Assembly: GCA_947846985.1 (NCBI GenBank)
Contig: CANTUZ010000001.1
Coordinates: forward strand, 31,334,727 to 31,398,726
DNA length: 64,000 nt
Origin: Fratercula arctica
Lineage: Eukaryota; Chordata; Aves; Charadriiformes; Alcidae
Direction of reading: 5' to 3'
A program made the translations under genes and the position numbers. This document shows positions 49,901 through 61,500 of the stretch, in pieces (positions within the stretch are counted from its first letter, which is position 1; every line of letters begins with the position of its first letter). The notes beneath the pieces are model-generated. The model had not been told where the DNA came from and did not search any database. It worked only from the letters and a program-made list of their open reading frames with translations.

Positions 49901-52900
49901 GCACTGCATTCTAGCACTTTAGGTGCCAAAATCCCTTTTATTGGTTTGGTCCAAGGTGAGTCTCCAGAGTCTCACATGATGCACTCAAGGAGATACACTG
50001 GTCCAAACACGTGGCCACCACTCTAACTCATGGTCTGCAGGTTTCCTCTTCCCATCCACTGTGTTCTATACTTGGCTGTTCTGCTCGGGCTTTTGTCACC
50101 CTTCCTTTCACCACAGGGTCCTCCACATCACCCAGAAAGCCTAGAGGACTGCTCCTTCTCTCTAGTGGCTCCAGGACTGCAGCTATTCCCAGTGAGCAGG
50201 ACAACAGGGACTTCTTTTGAGTCTGTTGGTGATGTGCCGAAGCAGAGCAGGTCACCCTCATGCAGATATCTCAGAAATCCCAGGGCATCCCAAGTGGTGC
50301 TAGGCACTCAGGTTTGTTGAGCTGCTTTCTTTTTTTCAACCTACTGCTGAATCTCAGCTCTAAAACTAGATGAGAAAAACCTCACCCAGCCCAAGGGCCA
50401 CATGACAGCTCTTTGATTTTCCGTGTGTAGCACAATCCTTATTTCCTCATACCTTTACAGTTCTCATAGTTAGTGAATTAGTCCTCAATGCTGACTGTGG
50501 TTTTAATTGCTTTTCCTCATGCTTGAGTTTCAAATAGGAAAAGGATAACCTGTGATCATCATCCTGGAAGAAGAGTGAGAGACACTCCTGAATCTCAGTC
50601 CTACCCATGATATTGGTTTCTCTTGTAGTATTGAGCAGGTCACTTCATGTCTATTATATGTCAGAGATTGGTAACAGCATCTGTAAAATGGTAATGACAA
50701 TGGTCCCAAGGGTTTTTTCAGGAAAGAAATTATTAAAGAAAGCATGTAAGAGCACTTAAAAAATGTAAAGCAGGATCCGACCGGTAAATTGCTATTTAAT
50801 AATGATGCTAATTGCACAGAACTTCAAGAATGAGGAGAAAAAGTGGAATACGGGCAGATAGGATTGACTGGCAGAATGAGGCAAAGGTGAAGGTGTGGCT
50901 TTTGCTTGGGTTCATTGTAAAAAACAGAGAGAACTGAGATGCCTTGACTCATGAGCGCTCTGTGAGGACCTGGATTTGCTCAGTTCAAAATCTCCCACCA
51001 CAGCCAGATGGTCCAAACCTAATGAGCTGAAAATACACCATTCTTCCAGCTTCTGATCACTCTTAGATAGAGGACATGGGCCTGTCATACCATCTGTTCT
51101 GAATACACTTTAAAAAAATCCTGCTGGATCTTCATAACACTGCTTCTTGACAGATGTCCACATTGCGTTGTATCTGCTTTCTCATTGCATCCTACCTTAC
51201 AGAATATGGTTCAGTTTTATCATGACTTTATATATAATGAATTTCATCCATTTGCAGCACTCCTGAGAGGATAATTCAAGTGGTGGATAATATACCTCTC
51301 CATATATTTAGCAGAGATCTACTATGTCCATCTACTATGAAAGTTTTTCTTCTAACTATAAAATAATATCAAGGCTTAAACATCATCGCAGTTGTTGAAA
51401 AGAGCTTGCAGAAGATCCTTTCTGTGTTATTTCTGGTTGCATCTTCAGAATCAGCTACTTGGAGGCAATACTTAGGTACTCATTTTTGCCCCTTCTGAAT
51501 GTTGAACATAATTGTCCATTTATGTTCAGTTACAAATCCTCTTTAGTATTCTTGAAAAAAATAAATCTCAGAGAAAACAGTAACTTTCAAAAATAGTTTT
51601 AAGAAATGAGTAATTTTTCCCTGTTGCCAAATATCATGCTAGTCACTAAAGCCATTATTTCTCATGTCGTCTCTGGGCAGTTAGTATTGTCATTTTTATT
51701 ATTTATCCAGGTGACCATATTGACAAAATATGTAGAAGTATTGCTTTTTACATGTAATACTTCCTTTTTGGAAGAATAAAAGCAAAGGCATCAAAGCAGG
51801 GCTGGGCTAGAGGTAGTTTTTCCAATTCAGTAACATGGCCTGTTAAAATAACAGCTTATTCCTGCACCACCTTGGTGTTTGTTATAGAAAACTTATCTTT
51901 CTGCTGCAGCTATTTCTTCTTCCAGAAACCTTGCCTACCAGATTCCCCCTTATTTCCCTGGCTGTCTGCTCAGATTTGCCTTTGCAGTCCTTGCTGTTGG
52001 CTCTGCACCCCCCCCAAGCAATTTCTACCTTGATCTTAAACTCAAAGTAAAGGAAAAAAAAAGGAGGGGCGGGTTGGAAAGGGGGTCGTGAGTTTTATAG
52101 TGTTTCTCCAAGTATCCGGCACTCTTCTTCCTCCCATGATATGGTGATTTGGCACTTAGAGAGCTGCTCTCTCACCTGCAAAACATGAACTCACACAGAA
52201 AACGGAAGAGAGAACCTTACAAAGGCAAGAAATATGAAGGTGTGGAGTGCAGAAAAATATGGGCATCACCTTAAGTGTAAATGGTGACCAGAAAAACATA
52301 CACTTTGCTATCTTGCGGACACTTTAATTTTGAAAATAAATCAACCCAGCAAAGTCTGGTGTGTTGCGTACAGTATCTAGTGTCAATGTGCAGTGTGGCG
52401 TTCATCTGACAGAAATAAAGAAATTTACAATAAAGCTGTTTCACATTCAAACTACTTGTCTAGGGTCCCTTTATAGCCAGGATATAATTATAATTTTAGG
52501 ATGTGATTCATCTCATCTTAAAATAAATGGCTGTCATTGATCACATGAATTTTGTCCTAAAAGTACCTGTTTGCCTTTGCTGTGTGTAAAAGGAGACAGG
52601 GAGAATAGTTCAGGCACAGACATCTCTGTGTTACAAACTTCAGAGGGTCTGGTTCCTACGAGCACAGCTTTTGAAGGGATAAACTCAAACTGCCTTCCTA
52701 ACCAAATCTGAACCCAGGCTGAGCGGCCTGTCTACCAGATGCTTCAAATGGTTTTGGTATTATTTTATACTTCCAGACTTAAGCAGTTTTGTACTATTGC
52801 TGTTGTGATGTTAGTAATTGTTGTTGTCAACCAGATACACAAGAGGCAGCTCCATTTCAATGCTGGTTAGAGTGACCTTGTTTAATTAGTTTCCCTGTTA

Positions 52901-52941
52901 CACTGCTAAATGTTGTGGGTTCCCTTGGGCTGAGAGTCATT

Positions 52942-52971
52942 ACATACATACATACATACATACACACACAC
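52942..52971. repeat. (ACAT)n(AC)n compound microsatellite
   Basis: Five acat units followed by about five ac units. A typical hypervariable compound microsatellite. Confidence 0.95.
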
Positions 52972-53307
52972 CATTTTTTTTGTCATCATTCTCAGTTTTT
53001 GCACAGGTTTCCCCATTTTGAGATTTGTCCTAGTCACTTCTGAGCAGCTGTTTTCAGTGCAGCTTTCAGCCTTGATTATCCCTGCCTATTACCATTCAGA
53101 ATGGGTTAATTACGGTGTACCTCTCTGGTCTTAGATGCTGATTTAATCAGAGTTGTATTCTATCCCACTGTGTTTCACAGTGATACAACAGACAATAGGT
53201 CAGGACAGATATGTTCTCTCCCAGTGTAGTGGCCAGCTCCATTTCTGCACTTCTGCTGCTCTTTGGTGTCTGCTCATTAGAAACTTTGGTGTTTTTTAGT
53301 GGTTGGC

Positions 53308-53326
53308 TTTTTTTTTTTTTTTTTTT
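53308..53326. repeat. Poly-T tract (19)
   Basis: The longest homopolymer in the window. It could be the reversed poly-A tail of an old retrocopy, but no body is recognisable beside it. Confidence 0.9.
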
Positions 53327-53964
53327 AAAGTATTTAAACCCATTTCTCATAAAGGGCTGTTCTCATCCTTTGCTCTTTTGGTGGAACAGCAAGTATCCCA
53401 TGGTAACATGGGAGCAATCGGATCTCATCTGAGCCTGACATTACACACACAGGACCAACCAACCATGCGGAGGGAAAGAGAAATGGTGACTTTGCATTTA
53501 AAGGTTTGTTTGAGGTAATCTTTCATTTCTTTTCTTAAGAGTCTCATGATTTCCCAGTACTTAAACTTGAACAATGCTTCATTTCATCCTATTACTTTGC
53601 ATTACTGGTTGATTATGTTAATTTAATACACCCAAGAGCACTGATAGAGATTTGGTCCAGGTTTTGCTAGCTCCTGCCAGGGACAAGGCAAGAGAAAGTC
53701 CTCCTTTCTGAAAGCTTCTTGCTTTTGTCCTCCACAGCTGGATGAAACTTCAGTGAAAGCTTCTGCTTTCTGCACTGGGCAGTGCTACCCATGGTTGTGG
53801 CCATCGGTGCCTGTGTCGTGGGAGTGGGTGCTGCCCACTGGGCAGGCTGGCTCCAGTTTGGGGTGTAAGAAAGGCAGGTATTGTTTTTGCAGTGGAGAAA
53901 AGCCGTTTCCATCAGAGGTGACATGATAAGGGAATGACTAGACAAAGAGGCTCCAGTAATGGCT

Positions 53965-54385
53965 TGTAGAACATCTCTTATCACACAGACAAAAGGACAA
54001 ACTGACTCATACTGGATTAGTGACTAGAAGGGTAGTCAAACATTTAAACAGGGCTAATGACATTGAGCAATTTTACCAAAAAGGAAAGAAATAAAGTAGT
54101 CACATAATCCCTTTAGGTGTAGCATAAGGAGAAATAAACAGAGACAGGACATCTGGGAAGGATTTTAGGCACTCCGGACAGACTGTGAACCCTGGAGTAC
54201 CTAGCCAATGGGAAACAGGGGAGCGAAAATTCGGCCAGCGATTAGGAAATAAAAAGGTGTGTTTCAAGAACCAAAAGTGTGCCTGCTTGCTAGGTCACCT
54301 GTTCTTGCAAGAATGTTCAAATAAAATGTGCTTCATATCATTCGCTGCCTGAAGTGTTATTATTGGATAAGGACCATTTCTCACA
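53965..54385 (+). mobile_element. Probable solo LTR, gammaretrovirus-like layout
   Basis: This segment has LTR-like architecture: a CCAAT box (54205-54209), a TATA-like aaataaaaag (54247-54256), an aataaa signal (54320-54325) and a terminal tttctcaca. The proposed start TGTAGAACATCTCTTATCA resembles the reverse complement of the end (TGTGAGAAATGGTCCTTATC), as expected of LTR termini. A short R (about 75 bases from TATA to the poly-A signal) is typical of class I elements. No matching target duplication was found for these ends (ggct before, aggg after). An alternative start at 54033 would give aggg on both sides but a non-canonical TA terminus. Family identity is not established. Confidence 0.5.
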
Positions 54386-55028
54386 AGGGTGCACAACTGG
54401 AAGATGTCTCCTTCCCTCCACTGAGGCAGCCTGTGCAGATGGTGCTCCCAGTCTGGTCACCTCCATTAAGTGCCCATACTGAAGGCAGGAGTGAATACAG
54501 ACCAATGTCTCCAGGAAGAAAGTTTGAAGACCCTGTGTCCCCCTGGTGAAAGATCCAGTTGTACAACAGCCCGTCTTATTTCCATGCCTTGGCAGGATCC
54601 AAGTGCCCCAGCTCACCCCAAGGGACCAATATCCCACCTGGCAGGCCAGGATTAGGGAGGTTTTCACTGCCTGATATCCTCAGCCCCTTCCTCGCTCTTC
54701 CTGTGTCCCCACTCATTCTCTGGACAGCTTGGGACTCCTTTTCTCTTTGCTTGCCTTTGCTATTACAGTCTTGTTTGTTTTTTAGGTAGTACCACTGATG
54801 GACACAAAGAGCGGTGGTAAATGGGGTGTGACACACAATAGCTGTGTACCCTGAGGGCCTTAAAGTGTAAAGGTAATGCATCTAAACCCAAGCAAACAAA
54901 CAGAGGAGAAAACAACAAGATCAATCACAGACTACGGAGGAGTGCATTGCAGTCAATATGCTTTTTGGAATATTTTGGAAAGCCTTTGAAAGACTTTGCT
55001 GAGGCAGTAAGAAACTTGAAGAAACCAG
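54386..55028. other. Spacer, no gene recognised
   Basis: About 640 bases between the probable LTR and the next CR1. Only short chance open frames are present. Confidence 0.45.
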
Positions 55029-55530
55029 CTCTGGAGCCCTCAGCACAAGAAGGACATGGACCTGTTGGAGCGGATCCAGAGGAGGGCCACGAAGATAATG
55101 TGAGGGCTGGAGCACCTCTCCTATGAGGATAGGCTGAGAGAGTTTGGATTGTTCAGCCTGGAGAAGAGAAGGCTCCGGGGAGACTTTATAGCGGCCTTCC
55201 AGTACCTGAAGGGGGCCTACAGGAAAGATGGGGAGGGGCTGTTTGCAAGGCCATGTAGTGATAGGATGAGGGACAATGGTTTTAAACTAGAGCAGGGTAG
55301 GTTTAGATTAGACATTAGGAAGAAGTTCTTTAAAATGAGGGTGGTGAGACACTGGCACAGGTTGCCCAGAGAGGTGGTGGAGGCCCCATCCCTGGAGAGA
55401 CATTCAAGGCCAGGCTTGATGAGGCTCTGGGCAATCTGATCTAGTTAAAGATGTCCCTGCTTACTGCAGGGGGGTTGGACTAGATGACCTTTAAAGGTCC
55501 CTTCCAACCCAACACATTCTATGATTCTAA
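55029..55530 (+). pseudogene. CR1 LINE, C-terminal ORF2 and 3' end, plus strand
   Basis: A plus-strand CR1 fragment running from a KDMDLLERIQRRATKI block through [38 protein letters not shown] and [19 protein letters not shown] to the C-terminus. A 3' region follows (tggactagatgacctttaaa, ttccaaccc) and ends in attctatgattcta. A TGA at 55102-55104 replaces the Arg codon of the family's IRGLEHL motif. A small indel near 55400 shifts the frame before the usual GNLI end. It is close in type to the copy at 39551-41288 but keeps a longer 3' untranslated region. Confidence 0.95.
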
Positions 55531-58500
55531 ATAAAGGATATTACAGACACTTGGGGGAGATTAAATATGGTTTTCCTTCTTTTTCTTTATTCTTCCTTTC
55601 ATGGTTACATTAGCAGAAGTTAGGTAATCAAGGACTGAGGGTTCATTGTTAGGGCAGATGATGGTGTGAACATTAGTTCCTTCTGAAGAAGTCCACTCCA
55701 CAGGGACAGGCTGGCCCAGGGAGAGCCCAATCTCCTGTGCGTGGAAGCATCACTCTATTACCAGATTGCTTCCAGGTCCAGGTGAGGTTTAAGCATTACA
55801 GGGCCTGGCCACATGACACTGGTGGAGAAATACATCTGTTCATTCACCACTAACAGATCAGTTAATTTCTAATCAGAGCTAGTCAACAATTGTAAATGTA
55901 GCAGCTTTCTGTCAGCAAATGCTATTTGAAAGAAATGAAATTAATTCATGGTCGCGTACCGTGGCTGTGTCAAAATATTTGTGGAAAATTGTCAAAATAT
56001 TTGTTCGATAAAAGATTGTAACATGTCAGTTTGACTTTATTATCGCACTCATCTTTTTTCAGAGTGAGACAGCTGAAACAAAATATGTAAGAACAGTCAA
56101 AAGGAAGTGTTATTTTATTTTTCTTTTGTGAAGTAGGATGAAACCAAATGCCAGTGCCTTGAAGTTCACCCCAGGATAAGAAATCTGAATTTCACTAGCT
56201 TGAATTATAATTCTAATATCCCTTCCTACATAAGCAGCTTGACTTCCTAATCTGTGCTGGAAAGCAAATGAGAGCCAGACTTCCTAACAGATAGAGAAGA
56301 AAGAGGGGCCATTTCTAAGTAGATACCATATACTCCCTCTCCTGCTCCAGGCTACACTTGATTGGGCCAATATTGTGACTAAAACCCATCTCACCTGTAC
56401 CTTTAAATACAGTTCCACTCCAGGAATAGCATGAGGAAAGCTGTCTTTGTCTAGGACATGTCTTCCCCTGCCAAATACATAATCTACCCAAACAAAATGT
56501 AGCAATTTGCCTTTCATTTAATGATGAACATTTGCTCTTGATATTTGTTCCCTTTTCCAGAACTGTCTTAATTAAACTGCTGTAATCTATGTTTTCATAC
56601 CAAACCTGGTGATTTCATTATTCAAAAGACACAGAGCTGGTGCACATTCTAATGCCTCTGAAGCGAGGGTGTATTATGGAAATGAAAACTTATCTCATCA
56701 TTTCTGGAGGCGCATGAAAAGAATTAATCGTGTTTAATGTGGAATTAACTCCATCTGAAAATGCTGCTGTTTTGTCTCCAGTTGAAAAAAAAAATAATCA
56801 AGATGATAGTACATGAACCACAGTAACAAGCTTCTCTGTTGGTTGACAGTCACTGGTTGGAAAATTTCAATCCAAATGCAAAGTAAAGACATAAAACAAA
56901 GTCCATTCTGTTGACAGAAAAAAATCCCATTTCTTTTTCAGCTTTTTGAGGGTTGCCTGGATCAAGCCTTGCGTATCAAGGTAGGAGTGATGGTAAAGAA
57001 GACTTCTTCATCATTTCTGCGTCACTTAAAAGAAGACATTAATCTCTAGGAACAATAACAGCCTAAAATCCACCTGAGCCTGCCAGTGTCAGACTCTTCT
57101 TCCTGCCCAGCAGTTCTGCATGGTGCCTGGATCCAGGAAAACGTGCTAGCACTAGTCTGATTTAAACCATAACCCTTTGAAAAGGGATTCCTCATGTGTT
57201 TGTCATTTATCACACCTTGCTATTAGGACCATTACTTCTCCCCAGTCATTATGAAGATCTCAGGTTCCCTTGTGACAGATGCTGTGCTACTGGTATCATT
57301 GCCATGGTGGATAGCACTCGGGCACGTGTTGTCTTGTGGAGTAAAAGGGGCCTGATTGAGCTGCTAGTTCTCACTCCTGCCTTCCCTGTCTTTGACTTTT
57401 GCATCCCCATAGAGGCTGTACTCTCGTAAACCACAGCTCTATGTAGATACACCTGTCTGCACGGGGTACACAGCTCTGCATCAGCCTCAGCACAAGAGAC
57501 AGTGTTGCCCTTGAGTATGACCCAAATGCTGCTACCCTCACAGTCACTGAACTGACCAAACACATTCTATTGGCATGTGCTTTGAAGACTGATTGTGTCA
57601 AAGACTGTGTAAGGAAAGCACTTCTCATTTAAACTCTTTCAAAATTACCATCAACTTCGAAAAGCAGGGCCTCTACATTACACACTTGCATTTACTTTTG
57701 AGCCCTAGATACCTAAATCACCAACCCATAGCCATGTCTGGGTGGGTTTGGAGCCTAAAGCTAAACCGTTAACCCAGAGCTGTGTCTGAGCACAGCTTGG
57801 ACTCCAGAGTGCCCAGGAGCACAGTGCAGAAGTGCAGGAAGACAGAGTCATTGGCTAGCACTGATGCAGAACTCATTAGTCCTGATGGATCCAGGCTGAT
57901 GGCATGCAAAACCATCCAGATATCTCTGCTCTCCTCTGCCCTGGAGGCCAGCAGCCCCAGGGTGCTCAGGCCCAGAGTGATGAGACCATGGCATCCTGCT
58001 CCCAGGGCCTGTGGCAGGGCCCTGTGTTTGTCCTGTCATTTCTCTGCAATCCGGTTTTCGACAGGCTAACTTTCAATGGTCAATATTGATTATACTTCTT
58101 TACAGTCTACCAGAGATGAGCTCTTCCTGTCTGAGTCTCAGAGCTGGACTAAGGCTGCTGTTCTGCAATAGCCTGTGTATTGCCCTGACAGAGCATCTCT
58201 TCATTTTTGTCTGCCTGCCTGCTGCCAAACCAAGGGGAAACGCTGCAGTGAGTTTGCGTGCACAAACCAGCCCCCATTTTATAGCAGCTGGATCACAGGG
58301 CAAAAGTCTGAACAGATCCTTTTCTTTTATGACTCCACACACGTTCAGCTAAGGGACAGGATGTTTATCTTCAGATGGATAAGGATAAATGGATGGTTAA
58401 GTCTTACTCCTTGCCATAGAAAACGTGCTCCCTTTTGCTATTCTAGCTTCCCCTGTGATAACAGAGTGATTGGGTACCTCGGCATTTGGGGGATGGCGAA

Positions 58501-61500
58501 TAGCTTTCAATAGCTGTGGACATCACCAGGCTGTATCTCGCTCCCATATCCCTCTTACTAGAAAGACATTTGCTGAAGCAATTTATTGATGGTCTTTGGA
58601 CCACATTCCTAAGGAGTTGTCTAAACTGTACTTATTTCAGCCACCTTTTCTAATGATACAGTTGATGATCTCAGTAGTTCAGCGCACAGGGAACGATGCA
58701 AGTCTGTAGCCATCATTCAAAGAATTTATCTCAATGACTGTAAAGTGATTTTCCCCCAAATCAGAGCAAAATACAGATGGTTCTGCTGCCTAAGAGGCCA
58801 CAGAGAAAGTGAAAACTGAGAATAGTTTTGAATTGGCATGGGGGGAAGGGAGAGGAGTTCTTGTCTGATCCTGAGCCTTCAAGGCTCATAGGAAAGTCAA
58901 GATTGGAAGAGAGAGAAAGTGGTGCCAAAATCAGGCACATGTCTTAATTGGGTAGTCTAAATCCACTGCTGGCTCTGGACACACCAGAACCATAGTCAAA
59001 CTGCAATTAGCTATTAGGTACCAGATGATCATGGAAAGGTGCACTTTTCCACTGCTAGAAGTCTGGGAACTGGGCTGGTTTTGGCCCTGCAGGTCTTAAT
59101 CAAAAGATAATCACTGTTAGTTTCCACTTTTGCCTTGTTCGGTGTCCTCAAAGTGTCTCCAAGGTAAGTTATAACAAGGCTGTGAACGGATCATGCACAA
59201 GTCTTTCTCTAGTATGATTTCTGATTTTTCCATACAGCAGATAAATATTTTGGATGCTTAAAGACACTATCTTATTTTATGTGAAGAATCCTAGGATAAG
59301 AAATCAAATTCAGGGGAATAGGAATAAATTGTGCCTTTGAAGCACTTCTAGATGGAGTGCAAGATGTGTATCATAGTATGTCTCTGAATTACCTGCCTGG
59401 GACCTGCCTGGAGTGTACCCCAGCTTCCCTCCAACCTGCTTGCCTCAATTTTTCCTTGGAGAAATCAGTACGTGCAGCAGGGTCCAGTGTGTGTTGCAAT
59501 TTGTTTAGACCAATATGAAGGCAGGATGTTAGGAGAAAACCCAAGGACAGCATAGGATGCTGGGTGAAACAAATTGCCCTGGGAGGCTTCCCCTGAGCAC
59601 CCGCTTCCCAGCCCAACTCACATAACCTTGCATTTACCAGAAGTTGGCAAAAGTTTCCAAGACAAGCATCAACATCCCTTGGCCTGAGGGCAGCAGTCCA
59701 GAGAGCTTGCACTCTGCAAATGAAATGGTTGAGAGACAACAGCAGTTTCCTAAATTGTCTCTCAGCAGTGATCCTGTCCCACTTGAACTACAGGAGAACC
59801 TGGGAAGCTTGTGGCATTGTGCTTGGAGTGCAGGGCCCCCAGGATGTACACCACAGAATTGGGAGTGTTTGTCAAGAGTTATACAGTTTGAAAAAGGAAG
59901 AAGATAAAGGCTAAGCCCAGGGCCCAGTCCTGCTTTACTACACAAAGGACATCTTGGTAAATGCACCGGATCAGATTATTTTACCACATGTGCTTCTGGG
60001 AGTTTTGCAAGTGAAGTTGTGGTGTTGTGTTGACATGAGATGCTTACCCACAGATTGATGAGTCTCTTGTGAAAAATAATGAGATTTCCATGTGGATGGC
60101 TCAAAATCTGTTTGACGCTATCCCAGAGAGTTGGATGGCTTGTACTGATGCCACAAGGTGCCTTTGGCACTGCTGTGCGCTTGGGAAAGCAGTGTATGGA
60201 GGTGGTCTTCTGACTGTAGGAGCAAATACACTTACCCCACAGCAGGTGTTGTCTGTGTGGACCATGTAGCTGGCAGTGGTTGTTTGAGGCTAGTGAACCA
60301 AAGCTGTTGGCCACTACTCATGGGAAACAACCGCTATACAACTATTTCTCCAGTACTATCACATTTTCTGTTTCTCTTGTCAAACTACCTTGTAGGCCTG
60401 TTCTTTACATGGTTTCCTCACTTTGTCCTCATCAGCCAGGCATCCTCTCACATTTCCCTTGGGGTGACAGCTTCCAGCAGCACTCCTGTTTTTCTTGCAA
60501 TGTTCCTGAGTCCCATCTCCAGCATCTGGGTGTCTTGTTTCAGATCTGCCTTTTAGCCAGCACAGTAGGTGGTGATTTGCAAATGTCTCCTCTTCAAAGC
60601 CTTTGCTGCCCATGTCCAAATTTCACACTTCTGCACAGCCATCAAAATCACAGTTCTAAGTCAGAGAGCTTGAAAATCATAGGCAAATTAATGTAGCTAA
60701 TTAATTATTCCTGCCTCATCCAAAGATAGCTTGTGATGATGTGTGTGTCTGAAATGTACAGCTATTGTTTACTGGGATGTTGATACTGATGTACCTGCAA
60801 GAACTTTTCTTACCCCATACAGCTTTGTCATCTTGGGAATACCATCTCCATGTTTCTGTCCTTAAGGTGAACAGGTGAACTTTTTCTTTGTCAGAACCTA
60901 AAATAGCTTCTCTGTGACAAAAATGAAGCATATAAATCTATCTATATCACACAGTATATATATATATTTATTTACAAGAAAAGCTTTCATCATGATTTTT
61001 CCATTTTCTGTGGTGTGATCTGTGTTTAACGACTGGTTTGATGGTGTAACAATAACAGCTAGCAAGTTATTTTCCCCTGAGGGAAAGCTGAAGGAGTCTG
61101 CAGAGACTTATGCTGCCCTTTGCAAGGCAGATGACATTTTGAGTTCTCCCTGGTCACGTATATGAATCTGTAAAAGCTTTCTCTTTATTTTTAAAGTGCT
61201 CTTTGAGCACAAAGAATTTCCCCAGAGGAATTGTGAAGGGGATTATGAAGGTCTCCATCTGTCCCACATGGTTGTGGACTAGGGTGCAGCTCCCTCCTGA
61301 CTGTCTCTAGGAAGTGATGCTGTGCTCAGCATCACTTTACCAGTGAAGTTACACTTCATTAGTAAAGATGCAAGGCCTGTGAAGAGCTACAACACCTCAC
61401 AAAAATGAGGGGCAGTGTCTGTTTTTGTGTCGTCTCTGCTTAGGGAACCTTCCTTTTTAAAACTGATCTCAGCATCCTTTGCATGTCATTGCTTTTGGCT

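Larger units (their letters stand above)
46936..53964. other. Gene-poor unique sequence
   Basis: About 7 kb with no recognised gene or transposon. It includes the microsatellite at 52942-52971 and the poly-T at 53308-53326. The segment 52320-52510 is AT-rich with several homeodomain-like cores and may be conserved non-coding DNA. Confidence 0.5.

Noticed and set aside
59389..60696. Cluster of overlapping open frames on both strands near 60 kb
   Set aside because: The frames overlap in several phases on both strands, start at non-ATG codons in many cases and show no recognisable protein family.
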